59,297 bases of DNA from Alicyclobacillus suci (GTDB lineage: Bacteria > Bacillota > Bacilli > Alicyclobacillales > Alicyclobacillaceae), in the NCBI RefSeq assembly GCF_017329615.1, contig NZ_JAFMTW010000021.1:1-59297 (forward strand). The letters are read 5' to 3'. Of the stretch, positions 53,067-59,297 are shown in pieces (positions within the stretch are counted from its first letter, which is position 1; each line of letters starts with the position of its first letter). The translations under genes and the position numbers were made by a program. The notes under the pieces are model-generated. The model was not told where the DNA came from. It saw only the letters and a program-made list of their open reading frames with translations, and ran no database searches.

Positions 53067-54453
53067 TTAATTTACCCCCAGCGCTCTTTCCTCGAATTTT
53101 TTCAATTTCCTCCAAGGTATGTCCGCGAGTTTCAGGAACACATATCCGTATGAATAAAACCCCAAGTAAACAAATGACTCCGAATATTGCAAAAACAAAT
53201 TCTTGAGACATTGAAGCAGTCATAATTGGAAACAATAATCCGACCAAAAAAGAGCCAATCCAGTTAAATGATGAGGCTAATCCTGACGCACGTCCACGAA
53301 TGACCAATGGGAAAATTTCACCAACTATGACCCAAGTAATAGGCGCCCACGTGAATGAGTAAAGTGCTACATAGATACACAAGAAAGCAACAATCATCAT
53401 GGGATTCGCATTCGGAATTAATCCATTCAATATTGCAGGCAAAATAAAGGATAACCCCATAATAGTGCCGCCTACCGTCAATAAAGTACGACGATTAAAT
53501 TTGTCAGCGATCACGATGAACACGAGTGAGCCTGCCACGAGAATTACGCCTTGAATAATTGGCCACATCAGCGCTGAGCTCGCTGCGTGCCCTGTCGCCT
53601 TTTGCACAATTAAAGGGATGTAATAGAAAATCGCATTAGCACCTTGGAATTGTTGAAAGGCTGCCACTCCTACTCCAGCAATTAACAAATAGCGATATTT
53701 ACCACTGAGCAACGTACTCCATGCTGTTTTTTGATTTGCTCTAGCCTCAACTTTAGCGGCCTCTTGAATTTGTGTGATTTCCACGCTAATTTCTTGGCTG
53801 GTGGAGCGAATGTAACTTAACACCTTACGCGCTTCATCAAGCCTGTTATTTTTTATCAAAAAACGCGGCGATTCAGGTAACCGTAATACGCCAAAAAATA
53901 AAACCAAAGCAGGCACTGCTGCCAGACTAAGCATCAACCGCCACCCAGTTGTTTCAGGTAAGTTTTTCAGTAAAAAATCGACAATATATGAAAGTAGCAT
54001 CCCGGAAACAATCATTGTTTGATTAATACCGGACAGGCGCCCGCGCAAACGTGCAGGGGCCATCTCCGACATATAAGCTGGCACTAGCGCTGAAGCAGCA
54101 CCAACGGCTAATCCTAATAAAATTCGAACTCCAATCAAATAACCTTGCCCATTATGAGGCGCTATTCCTGATAAAACTGATCCGACTACAAAAATTAAGG
54201 CGGATATTAAAATTGTTTTCCGTCGCCCTAAGCGATCAGAAAGTTGCCCGGCCAAAGCCCCTCCAAAAATCGCTCCAAACATAACCGCGGAAGTAATCCA
54301 GCCAATAACCCCAGCACTGTTTTGAAGATTCCAATCGCGTTCTAGAAAAGGCAAAGCACCAGTCATAACCCCTATATCGTAGCCAAAAAGAATGCCACCA
54401 AACGCTCCAAAAAAATAAATCAAGCGGCTCGGAATCTTCTTTTCCTCAACCAT
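53044..54453 (-). CDS. araE: Sugar porter (MFS), probable L-arabinose:H+ symporter
   Basis: 469 residues with 12 membrane helices and the sugar-porter signatures GYDIGVMTGALPFL, the loop DRLGRRK (GQLSDRLGRRKTI), PESPRFL, and the second half FQQFQGANAIFYYIP and PETRG (CVPETRGHTL). These are as in AraE, XylE and IolT. GAGGAGG precedes the ATG. A candidate AraR operator and a cre site lie in its promoter, so it should be induced by arabinose and repressed by glucose. Confidence 0.88.
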   Translation of the reverse strand: MVEEKKIPSRLIYFFGAFGGILFGYDIGVMTGALPFLERDWNLQNSAGVIGWITSAVMFGAIFGGALAGQLSDRLGRRKTILISALIFVVGSVLSGIAPHNGQGYLIGVRILLGLAVGAASALVPAYMSEMAPARLRGRLSGINQTMIVSGMLLSYIVDFLLKNLPETTGWRLMLSLAAVPALVLFFGVLRLPESPRFLIKNNRLDEARKVLSYIRSTSQEISVEITQIQEAAKVEARANQKTAWSTLLSGKYRYLLIAGVGVAAFQQFQGANAIFYYIPLIVQKATGHAASSALMWPIIQGVILVAGSLVFIVIADKFNRRTLLTVGGTIMGLSFILPAILNGLIPNANPMMIVAFLCIYVALYSFTWAPITWVIVGEIFPLVIRGRASGLASSFNWIGSFLVGLLFPIMTASMSQEFVFAIFGVICLLGVLFIRICVPETRGHTLEEIEKIRGKSAGGKLNELGRNV

Positions 54454-54559
54454 TTCAAATTCCTCCTCAACTTATCACTTTTTCTACAAAAAAATTCATA
54501 CACAGTAATACGAATGCCGCTGCCGCCTCCTCTTGTTTCCGCTTACACCCAGGTGGAAT

Positions 54560-54632
54560 TATAAGCGCTTTCAAAGCGAAATGTAGCATATTTATCCATA
54601 TAAATCAATTATAAAATATAAGTCCGTATGAT
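54560..54632 (-). promoter_or_regulatory. araE promoter, AraR-like operators and cre site
   Basis: TTGATT (54603-54608) and TACATT (54580-54585) on the minus strand, 17 bp apart. TTATCCATATAA (54592-54603) sits in the spacer and touches the -35; ATAAGTCCGTATGAT (54618-54632) lies just upstream. TGAAAGCGCTTATA (54560-54573, minus strand), close to the CcpA cre consensus, covers the expected start of transcription. Operators and cre are seen by similarity; control by AraR and CcpA is inferred. Confidence 0.6.
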
Positions 54633-54818
54633 TTTACCTTTAAGCTACAGACTCGGTGCATAGCGTGTTTTACCTGTTCAGGCTTATAATTTACCGTTTC
54701 TCTTGATGTTTAGACGATATCTAATTATTTTCAAATACATGTATCAATAAAGCATCGATATTAGAAACACATGAAGTTAATTCCATCCTATACTCAAAAG
54801 CAGCATGCTGTGAATAAT

Positions 54819-54872
54819 TTATACGAATAATTTTAAATACATATTGACTTATCCGTATAAAAAATATAGCAT
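54819..54872 (+). promoter_or_regulatory. araDA promoter with two AraR-like operators
   Basis: TTATACGAATAA (54819-54830) and TTATCCGTATAA (54849-54860) lie 30 bp apart. The second overlaps TTGACT (54844-54849), the -35 of the araD promoter; -10 is TATAGC or TAGCAT. The 12-mers match TTATCCATATAA at the araE promoter. The rest of the 54633-54818 stretch shows only a small ATACATGTAT palindrome (54735-54744). Confidence 0.55.
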
Positions 54873-54972
54873 TCCTTCTGTAAGCGGTTAATACCTGGAA
54901 ATTAACAGGAAAAACATTCAATCTAATTCATGATTCAACAGAAAGACTCCATATCAAAGGAAGGATCCCAAG

Positions 54973-55677
54973 ATGTTAGAGGATTTAAAAAAACAAGTAT
55001 ACGAAGCAAACATGTTGTTGCCTCAATATGATTTGGTGACCTTCACGTGGGGAAATGTAAGCGGAATTGATCGGGATGCTAACCTAGTTGTAATTAAGCC
55101 AAGTGGTGTCAACTACGACACATTGTCCCCTGAAAAAATGGTAGTTGTCGATCTGGACGGAAACGTGGTGGAGGGTGATTTAAATCCGTCAAGCGATACA
55201 CCCACACACTGTGTCCTCTACAAACATTTTCTCAACATCCAAGGAATCGTTCATACACATTCTCCTTGGGCTGTTGCATTTGCTCAGGCAGGACTTGATA
55301 TTCCTGCAGCAGGTACGACACATGCCGATACATTTTATGGTCCAATTCCCGTCTCGAGACTTATGAAAAAAGATGAAATTCTCAATGAGTATGAAAAACA
55401 AACCGGAGATGTCATAGTAGAGACCTTTGAGAAACGTCAAATTAACCCTGATCAAATTCCGGCCGTACTTGTTAATGACCATGGTCCTTTTACATGGGGG
55501 AAATCTGCCCATGAGGCCGTACACAATGCGGTTGTTTTAGAGGAAGTGGCCAAGATGGCCTATCACTCGCTGCAACTGAACCCACATCATATTGATATAG
55601 ACCAAAATCTTCTCGATAAACATTTTCTGAGAAAGCATGGTAGCCATGCTTATTACGGACAGAAGGGTATGCACTAA
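54973..55677 (+). CDS. araD: L-ribulose-5-phosphate 4-epimerase
   Basis: Converts L-ribulose-5-phosphate to D-xylulose-5-phosphate. The 234 residues have the zinc-binding histidines in [15 protein letters not shown] and ..HH, and the motif GNVSGIDRD near the start, plus [12 protein letters not shown] and [11 protein letters not shown]. Start ATG after AAGGAAGG. It is first in the araDA unit and is AT-rich. Confidence 0.93.
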   Translation: MLEDLKKQVYEANMLLPQYDLVTFTWGNVSGIDRDANLVVIKPSGVNYDTLSPEKMVVVDLDGNVVEGDLNPSSDTPTHCVLYKHFLNIQGIVHTHSPWAVAFAQAGLDIPAAGTTHADTFYGPIPVSRLMKKDEILNEYEKQTGDVIVETFEKRQINPDQIPAVLVNDHGPFTWGKSAHEAVHNAVVLEEVAKMAYHSLQLNPHHIDIDQNLLDKHFLRKHGSHAYYGQKGMH

Positions 55678-55707
55678 TTGATCATTATCGCTTAAGGAGA
55701 AGATTCA

Positions 55708-57132
55708 ATGCTAAAAACAAAAAATTATGAGTTCTGGTTTATAGTTGGTAGTCAACATCTATACGGCAAAAAAACATTGGACGCAGTTAAAGACAATACC
55801 GTGAAAATAATTGAAGAATTAAATAAAAGTAGGCATTTACCTTATCCAATCGTCTTTAAAACAGTGGCTACGACTGCTGAAAGTATTACTCAAATTATGA
55901 AAGAAGCAAACTATAACGATGATGTGGCGGGCGTAATCACTTGGATGCACACATTTTCACCCGCAAAAAACTGGATCAGAGGAACAATACTATTACAAAA
56001 ACCACTTCTCCATCTGACTACACAATTTCTTGACCATATTCCATGGGACACCATTGATATGGATTACATGAACCTACATCAAAGCGCCCATGGTGACCGT
56101 GAGTATGGATTTATCAATGCGAGATTAAATAAAAATAATAAAGTCGTTGTCGGCCACTGGAAAGATGAGAATGTCCACAGTCAAATTGGAAGATGGATGG
56201 ATGTTGCAGTGGCCTACAACGAGAGCTTCAATATTAAGGTGGCAAGGTTCGGAGATAATATGCGCAATGTCGCAGTGACGGACGGAGATAAAATTGCAGC
56301 ACAGATTCAGTTCGGGTGGACGGTTGATTACTACGGCATTGGTGATCTTGTTGCAGAAATGAACCAAGTTACAAATCAAGAAATTGAAGTAACTTACACA
56401 GAGTGTAAAAATAAATATGAGTTTGTAATTGGAAAAAATGACCCGCAGTATTTTGAGGATCATGTGAAAGAACAAATCAGAATTGAAATTGCCTTACGCA
56501 AGTTCCTCACACGAGGAGGATATTCAGCATTCACTACCAACTTTGAAGACCTTTGGGGCATGAAACAGCTCCCTGGTATGGCTGTTCAAAGGCTGAACGC
56601 AGAGGGATACGGTTTTGCCGGAGAAGGTGACTGGAAAACTGCAGCCCTCGACCGATTAATTAAAATCATGGCGCATAACAAAAAAACTGGCTTTATGGAA
56701 GATTACACGTACAACTTAAGCAAAGGCCACGAGGAAATTCTCGGGGCACATATGCTTGAGGTTGATCCAACTTTGGCAAGTTCCAAAATCAAAGTAGAGG
56801 TTCACCCATTAGGCATAGGAGACCGTGCGGATCCGGCACGCCTTGTTTTTGACGGATCGGATGGAGATGCAGTTAATCTAACTATTTCAGACTTTGGAGA
56901 TCACTTCAAACTGATCATGTACGAAGTGGAGGGTAAAAAGCCATCCGAACCCGCCCCAAACCTTCCTGTAGCACGACAGATTTGGACACCAAAATCAGGA
57001 TTTTGCGAAAGCGTCCGCAGATGGATTGAAAACGGCGGCGGTCACCACACCGTGTTCTCCTTTGCCGTAACAACCGAACAAATAGAGGATTTTGCAAAAC
57101 TGACAAACCTCGAATTTGTTAATATTAAATAA
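55708..57132 (+). CDS. araA: L-arabinose isomerase
   Basis: Converts L-arabinose to L-ribulose with Mn. 474 residues: [16 protein letters not shown] start ([18 protein letters not shown]), then [47 protein letters not shown], and the C-terminal metal and substrate residues near [12 protein letters not shown] and [14 protein letters not shown]. Complete. AAGGAGA before the ATG. It follows araD by 31 bp and ends the island. Confidence 0.96.
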   Translation: MLKTKNYEFWFIVGSQHLYGKKTLDAVKDNTVKIIEELNKSRHLPYPIVFKTVATTAESITQIMKEANYNDDVAGVITWMHTFSPAKNWIRGTILLQKPLLHLTTQFLDHIPWDTIDMDYMNLHQSAHGDREYGFINARLNKNNKVVVGHWKDENVHSQIGRWMDVAVAYNESFNIKVARFGDNMRNVAVTDGDKIAAQIQFGWTVDYYGIGDLVAEMNQVTNQEIEVTYTECKNKYEFVIGKNDPQYFEDHVKEQIRIEIALRKFLTRGGYSAFTTNFEDLWGMKQLPGMAVQRLNAEGYGFAGEGDWKTAALDRLIKIMAHNKKTGFMEDYTYNLSKGHEEILGAHMLEVDPTLASSKIKVEVHPLGIGDRADPARLVFDGSDGDAVNLTISDFGDHFKLIMYEVEGKKPSEPAPNLPVARQIWTPKSGFCESVRRWIENGGGHHTVFSFAVTTEQIEDFAKLTNLEFVNIK

Positions 57133-57149
57133 GATTAGATTATAATTAC

Positions 57150-57202
57150 GCAATACTTAAATTCTGTTGAATTATATTTCGTCAACGGAATTTAAGTATT
57201 GC
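57150..57202 (+). terminator. Long hairpin after araA
   Basis: A 21-bp stem, GCAATACTTAAATTC(T)GTTGA with TCAAC(G)GAATTTAAGTATTGC (57150-57170 with 57182-57202, a single G-U pair), and an 11-nt loop. There is no T run, so it may end transcription poorly or stabilise the araDA mRNA 3' end. It is symmetric and lies at the island edge. Confidence 0.5.
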
Positions 57203-57213
57203 CTATTCCTTAC

Positions 57214-57402
57214 TTATCCACCTTTCCGACTGCGGTATAACTTAAACCATAGTAGGCCATCGACATAGCCAATAGATATAGGCGAAACACCTGCCCCTGC
57301 ATCTACCATGTAAAAGGACATTGTGTAATTGTATTTTCCACCAATTGCGTTTCGAGATTTCCAACTTCGACCATTTGGCTGCGGGACGACTTCTCCGTTC
57401 AC
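57214..57402 (-). pseudogene. Unrecognised small protein or C-terminal remnant
   Basis: About 62 residues ending ISIGYVDGLLWFKLYRSRKGG, with Gly/Tyr-rich middle (GGKYNYTMSFYMVDAGAGVSP). There is no clear Shine-Dalgarno and a frame with an upstream stop (57403 side), so it looks like the tail of a larger, broken gene. I know no family for it. Confidence 0.3.
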
Positions 57403-57442
57403 AAAGATGAATCAGTGCCTTTTCACCAATTCCCCTCCAAAG

Positions 57443-58744
57443 TTAGTGAATGATTGAAACCCACAGATACAAACCCGATAACGTGACAAATAGCGTTGGA
57501 ACAGTAAGGATGACCCCCGTCTTGAAATATTGACCCCAGCTAATTTTGACGCCCTTTTGTGACAAGACATGTAGCCACAAAAGTGTTGCTAGCGAACCAA
57601 TCGGTGTGATCTTCGGTCCAAGGTCACAGCCAATGACATTCGCGTAAATCATGGCTTCACGCATAACGCCTGTAGTACTCGCGGAGTGAATGGCAAGCGC
57701 ACCAATCATAACTGTCGGCATATTATTCATAACACTCGACAAAATGGCAGCAACGAAACCTGTCAACAATGTCCCACCATAAAGCCCACTATGTGTCGAC
57801 CATTGGAGCAAGTGACCAAGCAAATTCGTGAGTCCTGCGTTTCGAAGCCCATAAACCACCACATACATACCAATTGAGAACACAACAATCGCCCAAGGTG
57901 CGGACTGAATGGTAATCCAAGGTGTAATGGTCTTTGTGCTAGACCCGGCAATTAGAAAAATCCACGCTACCGCGAGTGCAACAACCGATACAGGAAAATG
58001 AAGAAGCTCCGTCAGTATATAACCAATCAGCAACACGCCGAGAATGATCCACGACGCCTTAAACATTCCCGTATGCTGAATGGCCTGTGCCGGATTTGGC
58101 AAGTCACTCGGGTTATATTCACTGGGAATATCGTTGCGAAAGAACAAATAGAGCATTATGAGACTTGCGCCAAATGAGAACAAATCGGGTACTATCATAT
58201 GCAAAGCGTATTGAATAAACCCCACACCGAAATAGTCGGCAGATACGATGTTCACCAGATTACTCACGATGAGCGGCAACGATGTCGTGTCCGCAATAAA
58301 CCCACTCGCCAAGATAAACGGGAGCATTTTCTTTTGATTAAATTGTAACAACTTCACTTTCTCAAGCACAATTGGCGTCAAAATGAGTGCAGCCCCATCA
58401 TTGGCAAAGAACGCCGAGACGACAGCCCCCAGCATAATGACATATAGAAAAACCCTTCGCCCATTTCCCTTCGCCGCATGTGCCATTTTGAGTGCTGCCC
58501 ACTCAAAAAATCCGATTTGGTCAAGCACCATTGAAATAATAATAATGCCTACAAATGCAAGCGTTGCATCTCCGACAATTTTTGTAACTGACCATACATC
58601 CGCAAAATGAACAACATGCAGTAAGAGCGCAAGAACAGCACCACCAAATGCACTCCAGCCAATCGACAACCCTTTTGGCTGCCAAATCACAAATACTAAG
58701 GTAACTACGAATACCCCAATCGCTAACCAGATTATAGGTGTCAT
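57443..58744 (-). CDS. arsB: ArsB-type arsenite efflux permease
   Basis: 433 residues with about 12 membrane helices. The ArsB/NhaD-like pattern is seen in FFANDGAALILTPIVLEKV, FIADTTSLPLIVSNLVNIVSADYF, SVMNNMPTVMIGALAI and VIGCDLGPKITPIGSLATLLWL. It exports arsenite, using the proton-motive force or an ArsA ATPase. No arsA or arsC is adjacent. It is translated after the shortened arsR, 20 bp downstream. Confidence 0.9.
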   Translation of the reverse strand: MTPIIWLAIGVFVVTLVFVIWQPKGLSIGWSAFGGAVLALLLHVVHFADVWSVTKIVGDATLAFVGIIIISMVLDQIGFFEWAALKMAHAAKGNGRRVFLYVIMLGAVVSAFFANDGAALILTPIVLEKVKLLQFNQKKMLPFILASGFIADTTSLPLIVSNLVNIVSADYFGVGFIQYALHMIVPDLFSFGASLIMLYLFFRNDIPSEYNPSDLPNPAQAIQHTGMFKASWIILGVLLIGYILTELLHFPVSVVALAVAWIFLIAGSSTKTITPWITIQSAPWAIVVFSIGMYVVVYGLRNAGLTNLLGHLLQWSTHSGLYGGTLLTGFVAAILSSVMNNMPTVMIGALAIHSASTTGVMREAMIYANVIGCDLGPKITPIGSLATLLWLHVLSQKGVKISWGQYFKTGVILTVPTLFVTLSGLYLWVSIIH

Positions 58745-58764
58745 TGCTTCACCGTACCGCCACC

Positions 58765-58953
58765 CTAGGCGGGTAATCCCTTCTCATTCAAGTCATTTAG
58801 CTCATTTGTCATCTCAGGCAAATGATTTAGCGATATACCAGCCTCGGCGAGACTCGCAAACATACCAATCTGAATGTTCAATAGTGCAATCACTTTTAGG
58901 CGCGTCGGATCTGCCAGAGCCTTCAACGTATCCGCTAATCTTTCAAAGTTCAT
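58765..58953 (-). pseudogene. arsR: ArsR-family repressor with in-frame loss of the DNA-binding domain
   Basis: The first ~27 residues (FERLADTLKALADPTRLKVI) are a clear ArsR start. The end (LPEMTNELNDLNEKGLPA) fits the usual ArsR tail. The ~40 residues between, which hold the metal-binding CxC and the recognition helix, are missing without a frameshift; the joint is near NIQIGMF. 62 residues remain against the usual ~95-120. ATG at 58953 follows GGAGGCG. The promoter and dyad upstream are intact. It should not bind DNA, so arsB may be constitutive. Sequencing error would not explain an in-frame loss. Confidence 0.65.
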
Positions 58954-58975
58954 CAATGCCGCGCCTCCGTCAGAT

Positions 58976-59004
58976 ATATAACCATATTGTTATTTATCTA
59001 TCAA
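58976..59004 (-). promoter_or_regulatory. arsRB promoter with ArsR-type dyad
   Basis: TTGATA (58999-59004) and TTATAT (58976-58981) on the minus strand, 17 bp apart. ATAAC-N6-GTTAT (58978-58993) is a dyad across -10 and spacer, as in ArsR operators. Confidence 0.6.
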
Positions 59005-59102
59005 CCTGAGGTTCAGAAGCCTTGGACGTTATCACGGAAGTCGAAGGCGTTCCATAACTTGGACCTCCGCTCCATCAACATAAGATCAAGAGGCCCGAAA
59101 CC

Positions 59103-59119
59103 CCTCGGGGCCCCCGAGG
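59103..59119. repeat. GC-rich inverted repeat between arsR and the 5S terminator
   Basis: CCTCGGGG (59103-59110) and CCCCGAGG (59112-59119) pair across one base, leaving too small a loop for full pairing. It lies in a gene-free stretch (59005-59205) with nothing else recognised. Confidence 0.3.
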
Positions 59120-59205
59120 CGACCTGGCGGCATACCGCACCTTTCTGCCTTATTTGTGGCATCCAACAGATTCGCGACATATGAAACACAAATTCTACCC
59201 CAACA

Positions 59206-59251
59206 CAAAAAGAGCCCCAAGGTCCCGCCTTCTCAGCGTTCCCCTCAGGGC
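59206..59251 (-). terminator. 5S rRNA (rrn operon) terminator
   Basis: On the minus strand GCCCTGAGG (59243-59251) pairs with CCTTGGGGC (59214-59222, with G-U pairs) and TCTTTTTGTG follows. It lies ~12 bp after the 5S end. Confidence 0.75.
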
Positions 59252-59262
59252 CCTTCTCTCTC

Positions 59263-59297
59263 GCCTGGCAACGTCCTACTTTCCCAGGAGGTCTCCC
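59263..59297 (-). rRNA. rrf: 5S rRNA, 3' end only
   Basis: The last ~35 bases, read on the minus strand, include GGGAGACCTCCTGGGAAAGT and end AGGACGTTGCCAGGC, the typical 3' part of Bacillota 5S rRNA. The rest lies beyond the window. It suggests an rrn operon running toward the window from the right. Confidence 0.85.

Overview
The window looks like the chromosome of an Alicyclobacillus-like member of the Bacillota. The reasons are the gene order comFC-yvyF-flagellar late genes-hpf-secA-prfB known from Bacillus relatives, BceRS-BceAB and PhoPR two-component systems, strong Shine-Dalgarno sequences with many GTG and TTG starts, and GC-rich neighbours. The species is inferred from gene content only; no search was run.

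Layout. (1) 1-2950 is a decayed accessory region beside two tRNA genes: an IS21-family remnant whose end supplies the stop codon of a truncated ParB/DNA-methyltransferase gene, an apparently intact HicAB toxin-antitoxin pair with repeated operator-like sequences, a frameshifted ArpU-like phage regulator and the C-terminal end of a tyrosine integrase pointing at the tRNA. (2) 3.2-8.6 kb holds a Bce-type peptide-sensing and detoxification module (response regulator, intramembrane-sensing kinase, ABC ATPase, FtsX-like permease) and a cyclase-family hydrolase. (3) 8.6-14.1 kb holds zwf, prfB with its programmed frameshift, and secA. (4) 14.3-16.4 kb is a glycosyltransferase/degenerate-GGDEF gene pair lying between secA and hpf, with a tandem pair of Spo0A-box-like sequences at its promoter. 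(5) 16.6-29.3 kb is the late flagellar block: hpf, flaG, fliS, fliT-like, fliD, flagellin, flgL, flgK, flgN, flgM, a FliA-type sigma gene, yvyF and comFC. Expression of filament genes by FliA, its inhibition by FlgM, and the chaperones FlgN, FliS and FliT form one assembly checkpoint. No fliW or csrA is present.

(6) 29.4-49.8 kb is mostly core and housekeeping: phoPR, an XRE-TPR regulator, an orphan DegU-like regulator next to a small membrane protein, metK, tagA, ada, a membrane-anchored gluzincin peptidase, a nitroreductase, an MFS exporter, phosphoglucomutase, dienelactone hydrolase, a MoaB/Mog protein, proC, an alpha/beta hydrolase, a GSI-beta-type glnA and mug. (7) 49.9-57.2 kb is a visibly AT-richer L-arabinose island: araR, then araE-araB diverging from araD-araA. 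Matching 12-bp operator-like elements lie on both divergent promoters and a cre-like site overlaps the araE start. (8) 57.2-59.3 kb holds arsB, an arsR gene that appears to have lost its DNA-binding domain while keeping its promoter and dyad, and the 3' end of a 5S rRNA gene with its terminator at the right edge.

The most unusual signals are the secA-hpf exopolysaccharide-like pair with tandem 0A boxes, the arsR allele without a helix-turn-helix, the GSI-beta glutamine synthetase with an adenylylation-type motif, the internal duplications in both FliD and flagellin, and the layered decay beside the tRNA genes.
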